Source: Rosellinia necatrix
Lineage: Eukaryota; Ascomycota; Sordariomycetes; Xylariales; Xylariaceae
DNA length: 64,000 bases
NCBI GenBank assembly: GCA_021209875.1
Contig: JAGYVD010000007.1
Span: 3,410,001 to 3,474,000, forward strand
Direction: 5' to 3'
This document shows positions 1 to 10,195 of this stretch, piece by piece. The translations under genes and the position numbers were made by a program. Positions within the stretch are counted from its first letter, which is position 1, and each line of letters opens with the position of its first letter. The notes beneath the pieces were generated by a model. It saw only the letters and a list, made by a program, of their open reading frames with translations. It had not been told where the DNA came from and ran no database searches.

Positions 1-1206
1 CGAATGCCCAAACCATGGGATCAGTGAGAGCTTCTTTGCACTGGTACCATTTGAAGTGCTTATTCCCCACGCCCTGTTGGTTGATACGTATACGTTCAAC
101 GGCCATGAGGCGCTCATGTTCGGTCAAAAACCGTGCGTTTAGCTGGCTGTCAGGCATCCAGTACAGGAAGATGACGCCCAGTAGAGCTGTGAGCAACCCG
201 AATACGAGGAAGATTAATTGCCATCCCTTGATCAGTAGGGGATTTTGCTCCGTCCCAACTGCTATTCCGTACGCCACGACACCACCAAGTATCTGGCCCC
301 ATCCGTTGAAGCTAAACCACCAAGACACGCGGGTGCCCTGTTCAGGCGTTGTATACCACTGCGAAGTGAATAAAACGAAACCGGGGCTCACCGCAGCTTC
401 GGCGGCACCGAGAAAGAATCGAACGGCGAGGGCGCCTCCGAAATTCTAGGCCAGGTCGTCAATATTACTGATCGTCATACTGTTAAAGATGCGCAGTACC
501 TTCACAGCGGCCGTGACGGCGAGGATCGAGCCCCATAATATCACATTCAAGGCCGAGTATTTGGCTAAGGGAAGTCGTTGCAGAAGCCAGTTTGTCGGCC
601 ATTCCCAGACAAGGTAACCGAAGTAGAAGATGGACGCAACCCAATTATACTCTGATACTAATGATCATATCCGATCAGAATGGTCGTTTCTCGGCGTTTG
701 AAGTTGTGGGCGCACCATACCTCCGATATTGAGATCTGTCTAAGCGTAAGGCAGGTTAGAATGCGCCGATTAATTGTCGATTCAAGATGACTCACTTTCA
801 GTCCCATAATAGATGCGTAAGACAACGTCGTCTTATCCAAATAGTTCAGCCCATACACAACACATAACAAAGGCATCATATGAAGGTCAATCTTCTTCAG
901 CAACTTCGCCTGCTCCTCAGCGCTTAGGATTATTGTCTCTCCCGCACTGTTCAAAGGTCGTGGTCAGTAGCTGTTGGCCGTAGGATCCGAGACGATGTCT
1001 CAAGGGCCTGCAATTCTAGAAGTATAGAGCATAGAGTTTAGGGGCGCGTACTGGGCAACCACGAGCTTCAAGGCCTCGTCGGGGTCGTTTCCGGCTACAT
1101 TTTTCGGCATGGTCTTGATTTCGGGAGCACGAGGTTCGTGGCTCATGCCCGTCACCTTCTCGGTAGAACCTCGCTCTGACGACGCCATGCCTTGATCCGC
1201 TAGCAT
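1..1206 (-). CDS. MFS transporter, Dal5/allantoate permease-like (5' part only)
   Basis: Proposed exons (minus): 1206-1052, 946-796, 739-721, 651-500 and 445 to the window edge, giving about 307 visible residues. All junctions keep frame. Intron 1 (CTACTGACC near its 3' end) has a clear branch-like motif. Visible family features are a cytosolic N-terminus followed by KIDLHMMPLLCVVYGLNYLD in TM1, then WVASIFYFGYLVWEWPTNWL in TM2 and RFFLGAAEA in TM4, all typical of the anion:cation symporter family that imports allantoate, nicotinate, pantothenate or similar organic anions at the plasma membrane. The substrate cannot be told from this half. The start at 1206 is the first Met of the open frame; Mets at codons 7 and 21 are alternatives. 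The C-terminal half lies upstream of base 1. Exon 3 is only 19 nt. Confidence 0.85.
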
Positions 1207-2215
1207 GGTCAGTGTCGATTAAATAGCATTAATCCGCAGGAGAAGCCCGGGACGCCGGGACGGTGAAAACAGCTCTGGCGGGCTACACGCCTTATATGCT
1301 ATGCGTTGTCGACGACCATCACAGTCCAAGCGCCGGTACTTTGTCAATCGCTGCGACCTTCTCCGCATTGGAGGGGGGTAGCCACAGCATGCACCATGAT
1401 ACCGAGGGTGACCATCCTGGGAAATGGACCTACGTTTATCTCCTACCCCATGAAGGACGCGGGGTGTGTATCGACCCGATGGCCCGGATGTGGTGATGCA
1501 TCTGTGATGATGAAGAAGCGAGCCGAGTCTTGATGCGGTGGATTTGACGTCACTTTATTACCTGATATTCTGCCTGATCACTAGTTGGGTAGGACACGAA
1601 TGGTCTGACGGCCTGCCAGCTACTTGCTTTCTATATGGTCAGTAAGTACGGTAATTGATCATCGTACCAACGAGGGAATGGTACACTACTTGTAAGTCTC
1701 TCGCTCGCGACAATCGTACCACACTACTCTACCAGGTACTCAGTAGGTATCTAGACATACCCCATGTGTTACGTATGGGTCCGGATAAGATAAGCCGGCG
1801 ACGGAACAGGTACCTAATCTTCCGCGCTATCTAGTGTACTTGGAAGCAAGTGCATTCATTACCTTAGGTATATACCTAGGTAACGCCCCACACTGATAAC
1901 CCTGCGCCCATAATAGAGGTAGGGGGTAGGTGGGTACCTAGGTAGGTACCTAGTTGATAAGATAGGGAAAAAGGTAGTTCCGTCTATCCAATCAAATGAT
2001 GTTTGCGTTCGCCAACCCCGATAACACAGCAGACCGTCAAAATTGGTGCGCACCAAAATTATTTTCGTAGAGTGGGACCCACTCACAGTACCGTGGGGTG
2101 TAAACCAATTCCTCCAAGCAACAACCACATCGCGCGTACCACCAGTCACCATCCGTTCACCTCACCTCTACGACTAATCCACCACACTTCCCAACCGCCG
2201 AAACCAAGCGCGAAA
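1207..2215. other. Divergent intergenic region, MFS / eS28
   Basis: About 1 kb between two divergent starts. It holds no convincing ORF (short frames at 1263-1533 lack family features). ACCTAGGT palindromes occur at 1874-1881 and 1936-1943 inside a run of GGTAGG/CCTACC-type motifs (1856-1960). It presumably contains both promoters; I cannot place individual elements with confidence. Confidence 0.6.
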
Positions 2216-2585
2216 ATGGATAAGCAACCCGTCAAGCTCGTCAAGGTCACCCGTGTCCTAGGCCGAACCGGTACGAACAAGCAGCGCTCCCCGACGATGG
2301 GAAACGGTCTAGGATGATAGGAGGGCTAACAGCAGTCGACAGGCTCCCGTGGTGGTGTCACCCAGGTTCGCGTCGAATTCCTCGAGGACCAGACCCGTTC
2401 GATCATCCGAAACGTCAAGGGACCCGGTACGTCGCCTGCCTGGATCACCACACGATCCGCCCCTTTCCTGCTTTGGAGTTGTTGCATTGGAAGGGTACTA
2501 ACCTGCATGGCCCCTTGGTATAGTTCGCGAAGACGACATCCTGTGCCTCCTCGAATCCGAGAGAGAGGCGAGACGTCTGCGATAG
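2216..2585 (+). CDS. rps28: 40S ribosomal protein eS28 (RPS28)
   Basis: Three exons: 2216-2270, 2343-2426 and 2524-2585. They join in frame to about 66 residues, the usual size of eS28 (about 65-68). The reading begins [19 protein letters not shown], continues through a [20 protein letters not shown] core, and ends in the diagnostic [11 protein letters not shown]-terminus. The protein is a small OB-fold component of the 40S head near the mRNA exit channel. Both introns have GTACGN donors and CTAAC branch motifs (GGGCTAACAG in the first, TACTAACCTG in the second). The context aaaATGGA supports the start. Identification rests on near-complete conservation across eukaryotes; I see no oddities. 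Confidence 0.97.
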
Positions 2586-4397
2586 ACGGGGTTGGAGATC
2601 AGCGATCGGTGGGACTTTTTCAATGGACTTCGGCGCATTTTACGGATTTGCTTGACCAGCCATGATCCGTGCTGTCCAAGCCGGATACCGCACGATCGAA
2701 CGTTTGGGGATTAGCCCCTCGGCCGATACCATTCTGTTCGAAAGACACGACGAAATGATGCAGATCATGGGGGATAACTGGCCATCAGATAGATAGGCGT
2801 TGAATGATAACTCCTTGATCGGTTCGTACATGGTTGGCGCAAATTGACATTGATTCTAAATCAAGCCCTGGAACACTGGGAGGTTTTATCAGCTCCAACT
2901 TTTCCTCTAGCTCTTCTCTGTGACATGACAAGCAATTTTTGCTGTATCATGTGACACTTAAGATGGTCATCATACACGAAACAAGACGTGGGGTATTGTG
3001 ACTAATATTAACTGCAGCTACGGTCTTCTCGCTTGCCTTACTTCTCCAGTGGTGAATTTGCAGCGCTCAACACCAGAGAAATTTAGACGATAGGATGTCT
3101 AATCCCCAAGCGTGTATCGAGAAACCCAGATTCCGAACCAATATCAACTTGCTGGCGCGTAAGCCCACAGATACTACACTCCTCATGCAAGTTAAGCTGA
3201 ATCCTTACATCGTGACAACCCATCGGGAATAAAATAAAAAAAAATGACACAGGCTACAATCGGCTATAAAGGATTAGCCAATCGATACCGTCTCTTTCAT
3301 AGTCACAACATCACATCTCTTTATTAGGTTCTCAAGCGGGCATCGTCTCAGCCGCTAATGTGCATGTATAATTCGACCCAGAATGATAGTAACAGTTCAA
3401 ATATTTTGTCTGTGATCTAAGAGACCTGGGAATTGGTCATGAGTTGGAAAATTCCAATTGGCAGCAGGCCAAGCTCTACTGGCCATGTGGTCGCCCATCA
3501 ATTGCCAATCGAATATATACCTAGGCAACACAAGACCACACATATGAAGAGAGATGGACGGAGACTTGGGGAGGAATACTCCAATTAACATAGTATTTAG
3601 GGATCGATTATAGGATATAGATGCGTCTCTGCACTGGCTCCGCCACAGTCAAGATAGCGAGTTCCCAGGCAACACCACGAGGAGGTTGCAGAGTCCGGCT
3701 TCGTTGCCCGAAAGTAAAAGGCCACCTGGGTTACCGAAGTATCCTCCCCACCACATGGGCGGTGATGGCCAGAATTACTAACAGCCCGGCATTTAAGGCA
3801 TCTCTGCCAGGCCAAAGAGATGGTACAAGTTTAACGACCCGAAAGTCCGGGCACTTTTAAGCCTGCCCAGGGCCCGCACGAGCATCTTATGCGTCTCGGC
3901 TCGGCATAGAGACATGGGGGGGTTTGACCGATGGGGTCTGAACTGACTCGAAGCTCAGTTGCTGGCTTGGGGGCATATTTATCAATAACAGCTCCGCCCT
4001 TCAAAGGAGATGCGGTGGCGCTTAACGTCATGCCGACGGTGACGGGCCCTTTGATCGCGGTCTGGCGTCTACGACCCTTCCCCGCCCAGGTCTCGAACCC
4101 GGTTCCCCATGCCCGTGCCGGCGTCGTAAACCAATATTGGGATTCTCTTTGGGTGTTTTCTTAGACCACGCCGGCATTTATCATCATACGATGCGGCTTG
4201 CGGAGGGGCTCGAACCCACATCTCCGACACGAGCATGGTGGCCCAACCAACGTACGTCGGGCTAGCGGCTTACACATTCATACCCGCCTTCCCATCAGCG
4301 GATGTGAGTATTCAGTATAAATATATCCGGAGCGCTGGAGGCGTCGACCGGAGGACGGGGGTGGGGTGTGTCGGTATCGAGGTAGGGCGAGTCAAAC
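2586..4397. other. Gene-free stretch with tRNA-like relics near 4.1-4.27 kb
   Basis: No ORF in either strand resembles a protein family. The first part probably carries the eS28 3' UTR and terminator. Between about 4.08 and 4.27 kb the minus strand contains two tRNA T-arm/B-box-like segments (see findings). The rest is unremarkable mixed-composition sequence. Confidence 0.6.
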
Positions 4398-5009
4398 GGT
4401 AATGACTGGCTTCTGGTGGAGCCGGAGTCGACTCATCCGCTTAGTGCCGAGAAGGGCGGGAGACGACTGCAACGGCAGAGCCATCGAGAGCACGAAATAA
4501 GTAATGGCTGGCTTCTGGTGGAGCCGGAGTCGACTCATCCGCTTAGTGCCGAGAAGGGCGGGAGACGACTGCAACGGCAGAGCCGTCGAGAGCACGAAAT
4601 AGGTAATGGCTGGCTTCTGGTGGAGCCGGAGTCGACGCATCCTCTCGGTGCCGAGAAGGGCCAGAGACGACTGCAACGGCAGAGCCGTCGAGAGCACGAA
4701 ATAGGTAATGGCTGGCTTCTGGTGGAGCCGGAGTCGACGCATCCTCTCGGTGCCGAGAAGGGCCAGAGACGACTGCAACGGCAGAGCCGTCGAGAGCACG
4801 AAATAGGTAATGGCTGGCTTCTGGTGGAGCCGGAGTCGACTCATCCGCTTAGTGCCGAGAAGGGCGGGAGACGACTGCAACGGCAGAGCCGTCGAGAGCA
4901 CGAAATAGGTAATGGCTGGCTTCTGGTGGAGCCGGAGTCGACTCATCCGCTTAGTGCCGAGAAGGGCGGGAGACGACTGCAACGGCAGAGCCGTCGAGAG
5001 CACGAAATG
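4398..5009. repeat. Six-copy 102-bp minisatellite
   Basis: The landmark TTCTGGTGGAGCC recurs at 4411, 4513, 4615, 4717, 4819 and 4921, exactly 102 bp apart, so the array is 6 x 102 bp. Two unit subtypes differ in a central block. Type A (units 1, 2, 5, 6) reads ACTCATCCGCTTAGTGCC and type B (units 3, 4) reads ACGCATCCTCTCGGTGCC with a following GGGCCAG. The order is therefore A-A-B-B-A-A. Because 102 is a multiple of 3 and the unit lacks stops in some frames, both strands keep long open frames through the array (plus frame open from 4386 to 5177; minus frame 5003 to 4392). Neither frame begins with ATG, so I treat them as by-products of the repeat and not as genes. Confidence 0.95.
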
Positions 5010-8000
5010 GGGTTTGGCAACGAAACTGGCTCGGCGAAGAGATTAGCGGAGTCGACTAATGCAGGATTCTTACCGATAAATCGAAGTAAGATGGATGGGG
5101 CGTTCAGGCAAGAGGTGAAGAAGTTGAGAGTGAGAGGGGGTTGTAGGCCCAACAAAGCTATCATTGGGACATGGTAGCGGTTAGGGCAAAGTTGCTATTA
5201 GGGTGAACCAGTGATCAAGGGAGGGTAGTTATGAAAGTGCCGATGAGGGTCTGGTACTGTTAGAGGCGTGGCGATGACTAAGGCAAGGTAATAAGTAGTG
5301 AGGGTATGGTGATGACGAGGGCAAGATGCGGGTGAGAGCAAGGCAGAGATGAGGGCAGGGTAGAGATGAGGGCAGGGTAGTGGCAAGGTTGCCGCCCTAG
5401 GTGGTCGTAGGTTAGGAGTTAAAATTGGGAGATGAAAGAGAAAAATATAGCAGGAAGAAGAGGGACGTATAGGCAGAAGAGAGACAGTAGGTAGGAGTTG
5501 TTGTGACCCCGGTGAGGTAGGTAGCTAGAGTCTTCACTTACGAGATGGCAGGTAGGCAAGGCAAACAACCTTCCCAGTATCTACCAAGTTACCTACCTAC
5601 CTAGGTAGTATTTAGATATATATGTGCCTTTGGTGTTATAAGCCAGGAAGGGGCGCTTGCGAACCTTTCTGCCGTACCTAGTATATGTTGAAACCACATG
5701 AGCACCTGCCTACCTACCTTTGGGAATACCTAGGTACAGATCTACCAAAACTCAGGCGCGTCACTTCTACAAGCTACCTTACCTAGCTAGCTAGGTGCTT
5801 AAGTAGATAGGTAGGTAGGTAGGTAGTTTCCTAAGTTAATGCGGAAACATATGCAAGGCGGGCATCTGCTTCCTAAGGTACTTGCCGTTCATAGATAGTG
5901 GTTGGTATTTACCTTAAGTAAGTGCTTGAGTAAAATATGCGGCAGGTATGGTAATTTCGAGATTAGGCAAACAGAGGTAGATACCCAATTTGTAGTTTAA
6001 TAGTTATAACAGGAAGGTAAAGTTGCAATACTCCGTTGTGCACAGTCGCGATATCTATTGCGTACTCGACTCTAAGAGTTATGTGCTTCCTATGACCTCC
6101 GAATCATTCCATTATGGTATATTTTTGAGATATTGAGACTCGATAACTTGGTTTAGTCAAACATTGAGAAAGGGTTATTGCTTCCGCTTCATGATACGCA
6201 ACTGAACTTCAATGCAAGGCGTAGATATCTAACCAAGATTTCTACCAGCCATACGACCCTTATAAGCTCATGGGGCCAGGATAACTTTATTGTGCCTACT
6301 GTAGACCTCTTGCGCCAGTGTTAACGCGTTGGCATGTTCACATGATTCCTTCGGTAGAGGGTCATATAGTTATACTCAAGCACCAACGATAAAGGCGACC
6401 ACCCCAACGAAGAGCCAGTACCAAACGGAGGGTACCAAAAATGGCCAATCTGAGAAGAAAGTCCAACTCAAACTACAGCTAATTACTATAAAAAAGACTG
6501 CCTCACAAACGCCGTTGATAAGGTCCTTACAGATCTCCGTGCGTCTTTGATTCCATAAGCATTAGATAAATAACCTCCCTAGATGCTCAATCTCGAGAGG
6601 TTACCCCAATTCAAATTTATATACATATACATATACTTATACTTACCCGAGTCACCGCAGTGTTGTGCCCAACATGATCTTATATTTTCCAGTTATGATC
6701 TCACACAACCAATCCGAACGACATAGGAAAGAGTACGCGTCGAACAAAAGCAAAGGGACTTAAGTAAAAAATAATGGAGATGAAATTAGAGGAAGGGAGA
6801 AATGTAATACAGTTTCTTGAAGTCGGCAAGCTAGTAGCAGATACTGTCTCATGTGTGCCTGGCTCCAGAGAATATCAGTTTGAGTATATAGTTATCATTC
6901 TCTACTCATGTGTCTCCAATTAACGCTCGCCCACTCTGGTAAGCTGGCATAAAGTAATGTGTTTCGATGCCCTGACTTGTTTAGTACTGCGCTGCTGCCC
7001 GCTACCCGTGAATTTCATATGTAGAATCTGCGAGCATTACCGGCGGGGGCGAGCGGGACTAGGCATTTACAGATCGAACAGCGATTGAGGATCACTGCTG
7101 CGATACTTGACCGCGTTTATTCTAATGTTTCATTTCAAATCATTGCTGTATCTAGAGCTATTTTCATATTTTCATGCTAAGAAAGACGTGCGAAGTCGTC
7201 ATCGGGGGGCGGATAGATATGTTATAGTTCCACCTGACACATCCCTTCTTCTTGCTGAATTATTATGTTTAGTATATTGATTTAACAGATATACGCTGCA
7301 GGTATCGATATTCAGACGCCTACCAATGCCTAGGCCCTAGGTAGCTTTCTTTAAAAATCTAGTCATTATTGGGGTTGGAAGTCTCCCGTCCCTTATAAGC
7401 ACGACTTTTACCCAGCTTAGTCATCAAGTGTTAAGTTTAGGAAGGCCTATATTTAGTTCACATGGTTTCTAGTAAAAGTCAGATTATGGACACCTGGACC
7501 GGGCATGTTCTTTTGCTTTATTTTCAGTTGAGGATATGGAGATCATTATGTAACAATTACTTTCCCCATTCACCGGGGCTGGAAGGCGGGCGCGGGCAAC
7601 TGTATTATTACTCCTAGACGAATTCTCACTGGCGCTTTGACGTTTGTCGCGCAAAGTTACAAACGCTCCTCTAGCGGGCAACTATGACAAGGACCATTTC
7701 CTTAGCGAAATAAGTAATGAAATCCCAGTTGTACTTGCTCAGAATGTAACGTAGTGTATGGCTTGACTGGTTACTAGAAGGTCCCTGGCTCGCCATTCGG
7801 GTATCCCATGGCCAATTAACGAGACGACTAGGATGGAACAATCGCGTCAGCCGAGAAACTGAAGACAACTTGCGCATAACGCCCTTCAAAAGGGTCAGTG
7901 TAGCCTGAGTAAAAAGGATAAACTCTCCTCTTCTCCTCTCTTCCCTTGTCCTGGCTTGTCATCATCTCTACTCGAGCGTATATCCAAGTTATAGGCAACA

Positions 8001-9485
8001 TACATACTTACCTAGGTTCAGTAGGCATATTCATGACTTGCATTCATAAGTATATGGACGCTAAAAATGCCCGGCACAGTATAAAACGGGATGAAAATTT
8101 GTCGGAAGACATTAATAACCCTGGCTGATCTGATCGGTTAGACAAGTCTCGAGTCGCCATCCAAATTGCCAGGGCAGTGCCTGTTCGAGCGTAAAAGGCA
8201 GCACCGGTTCGAACTAGAAACTCTCAATACGTGCGAGACATAAGATCGTGGCGATAGAAGACAGCCCACCCACCAGCACAGCAATTGGATCAGCGGAGAA
8301 TCGTACGACCCTTCCGTGCTACCCGCCATAGAGAGGGATAAGCGGCTGAGCAAGGCATCGTACACTACGACACTATGTGAGGGGGCAATTTCGTTGGCTC
8401 GCATGACGTGTTAACCCACACGGGGAGGACAAAAAGACCTCGGCCCAAGACTGGTAGAATTGGGGGACCTTCGGTCATTAACTCCAAATTAATCGGTTTG
8501 GCCTAATCGGAAACCCGTGGCCGAGTGCTGTAACAGTGAACATGCATGAACCAGTGACCACCCACCGCGTCACCTTGGAGGCTGACTCACGTGTGCTTGT
8601 GGATGGCGAATATCGTGTACGCAGGCGTGTACGACAACTGAGTTCCTCGAAATTGAGATGTTGTTCAAGCTTTATGCTGTAATGTCGTATAATGTCTTAC
8701 TTGTCGGGTTAAGCCCCTCCGTCTACAGGATGCCCCCAACATTCCTTCATTGTCCAAAGTTACGCTCAACGAATCAAGACAAGTTCACGTCCAAGGCTGG
8801 CAGACCAAAACTCAACACCTAACTGTTAGCATTGCACTACGTATCGTGTACTTTTCCAAATATTATAAACCCCCGCAGAAATTTCCGGGAACAAAATACT
8901 CGCCGACCGAGAGGGCCAGGTGAGGACTATGTAGCCACCTAAGAAATGTGAGTTGGACACGAATTTAACCAAGATTGTAAGAGTTAACAAGAGCAGAAGA
9001 ATAGAACAAGAGCTTTAGTTGTAAACAAAAAGGGGCGGATGGCAATGTGATTTGAATTGTCCAAGAACATCTAGGATTCGGTTTGCGTTCTCTCCTATTC
9101 AAATGAAGCAGAGGCGACCCAAAATTCAAGAATTCTTGTGGAGTGTCCGAAAGCCAACTCGCGCTCGAGACCACACATGTCATCCATAGTCTATCCCCTG
9201 CAACTGCTGTAGACCTCCACACCGAGACAAGAATGTACAAGAATCAGAATATTTCTGCACGCAAGAAGATCCTGTGATGAGGATACAGAAATGCCGTATG
9301 CCGCGCTGAAATTCCTCCTGGTGTCTATTACAAAACCCACCCTCCAACTAACTCCGACTGGCTTCTCGTCATGATCCTGGTTGCCCGATTGAATTTCGTC
9401 TATTACTCCTCCGCAATTAGGTATTATTGGTCTATAGGAGAATTCATGGATCATCGACGCGAAGATGGAATTAGACGATTGGCGC
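5010..9485. other. 4.5-kb gene-free interval, partly purine-skewed
   Basis: The first 450 bases after the minisatellite are strongly purine-rich on the plus strand, with a short duplicated AGAGATGAGGGCAGGGTAG (about 5345-5385). From about 5.5 to 5.9 kb it is dense in ACCTACCT/AGGTAGGT motifs, including ACCTAGGT at 5599 and 5728. From 5.9 to 9.4 kb it is AT-leaning with many stops in all frames. No family-like ORF was found; the longest frames (for example 8138-8404 and 9191-9502, minus) show nothing recognisable. It could contain decayed mobile DNA, but I cannot identify any. Confidence 0.55.
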
Positions 9486-10195
9486 TTAGAGGGCAAAGGC
9501 AACTAGGCCGATGAGACCGGCAAAGGCACCACCGGAAAGGGCGGCGACCTTTCCAGCACCAGCAGTGGGAATGGGGGTGCTGCTAGGGGTAGTGGTGGGG
9601 TAGACACCACCGGTGGTAGGGACCTCGGGCGTCGAAGTCGGGTAAACAGCGGTCGAGTTAGAAGACGGGTACGACGGGACGCTGAGGGTAGGATAGGCCG
9701 GGCTGCTAGGGCTGCTGCTGCTATATCGATATTAGCGACCCAAAATCCGTATCTCATGCTGCCATATTCACTTACCAGGTAGAGCAGATCACGGAAGAGG
9801 TAGTGTAAACGGGTACACTGACGGTGCAGGGGCAGTCGGTGATGGTCAGAGTGGTGGCCTACGCGTCATTGTCAGTTTGTTGAGATTGATTAGGCGAATT
9901 CGCCCCCGTTTGCCCCTTCGCAAGCGCCCGTTACTCAATGGCGCAAATCAGGACTAGCTGGCAACGAATCCGCCGAGAAAGAGAAAGAGAAAGAGAAAGA
10001 TATATATATAGCCCGTACCTCAGTGACAGTGTAGGTGTTAGTGCCATAGGTGATCTGGGTAGGACCAGGGCAGTAGGTCTCGTACGAAGTGACGACCGCG
10101 GTGGTGTACGTCACGTTGGGCGCAGCCGAGTAGGCAGGGTAGCTGCTGGCAGAAACGCCAGCGACGAGGGCAGCAGCGGCAATAGCGAACTTCAT
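9486..10195 (-). CDS. Small GPI-anchored Ser/Thr-rich cell-wall protein, CCG-6-like
   Basis: Exons (minus): 10195-10019, 9858-9776 and 9720-9486; 164 residues. It starts with a signal peptide (MKFAIAAAALVAGVSA). Next comes a cysteine-containing core with the recognisable VTYTTAVVTSYETYCPGPTQ and TVTEATTLTITDCPCT motifs, shared by Neurospora clock-controlled protein 6 and related fungal wall proteins. A Ser/Thr/Pro linker (residues about 88-138) leads to a GPI signal: a TAGAGK-type cleavage region followed by a hydrophobic tail ending GLIGLVAFAL. The mature protein would be covalently attached at the cell surface and O-mannosylated. Intron 1 (160 nt) contains a CTTTCT-type microsatellite. A TATATAAG lies on the minus strand at 10377-10384, 182 bp upstream of the start. 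Precise wall function is unknown. Confidence 0.88.
9975..10010. repeat. (GAGAAA)n followed by (TA)n, inside intron 1 of the wall-protein gene
   Basis: About four GAGAAA hexamers (9975-10000) are followed immediately by five TA dinucleotides (10001-10010). In the gene's sense this is a (TTTCTC)n tract just after the 5' splice site (10018), so length changes could affect splicing. Confidence 0.9.

Noticed and set aside
445..500. In-frame TAG that might disable the MFS transporter
   Set aside because: The TAG is the last three bases of a normal intron (GTACTG...CTAG) whose removal joins VTAAVK to NFGGALAVRFFLG in frame.
4386..5177. Plus-strand ORF of 253 codons and minus-strand ORF of 203 codons through the minisatellite
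   Set aside because: Neither begins with ATG, no upstream exon with conserved sequence was found, and both follow automatically from a stop-free unit of 102 bp.
8195..8220. GGTTCGAA motif as a possible tRNA
   Set aside because: No pairing T-stem, D-arm or acceptor could be built around it.
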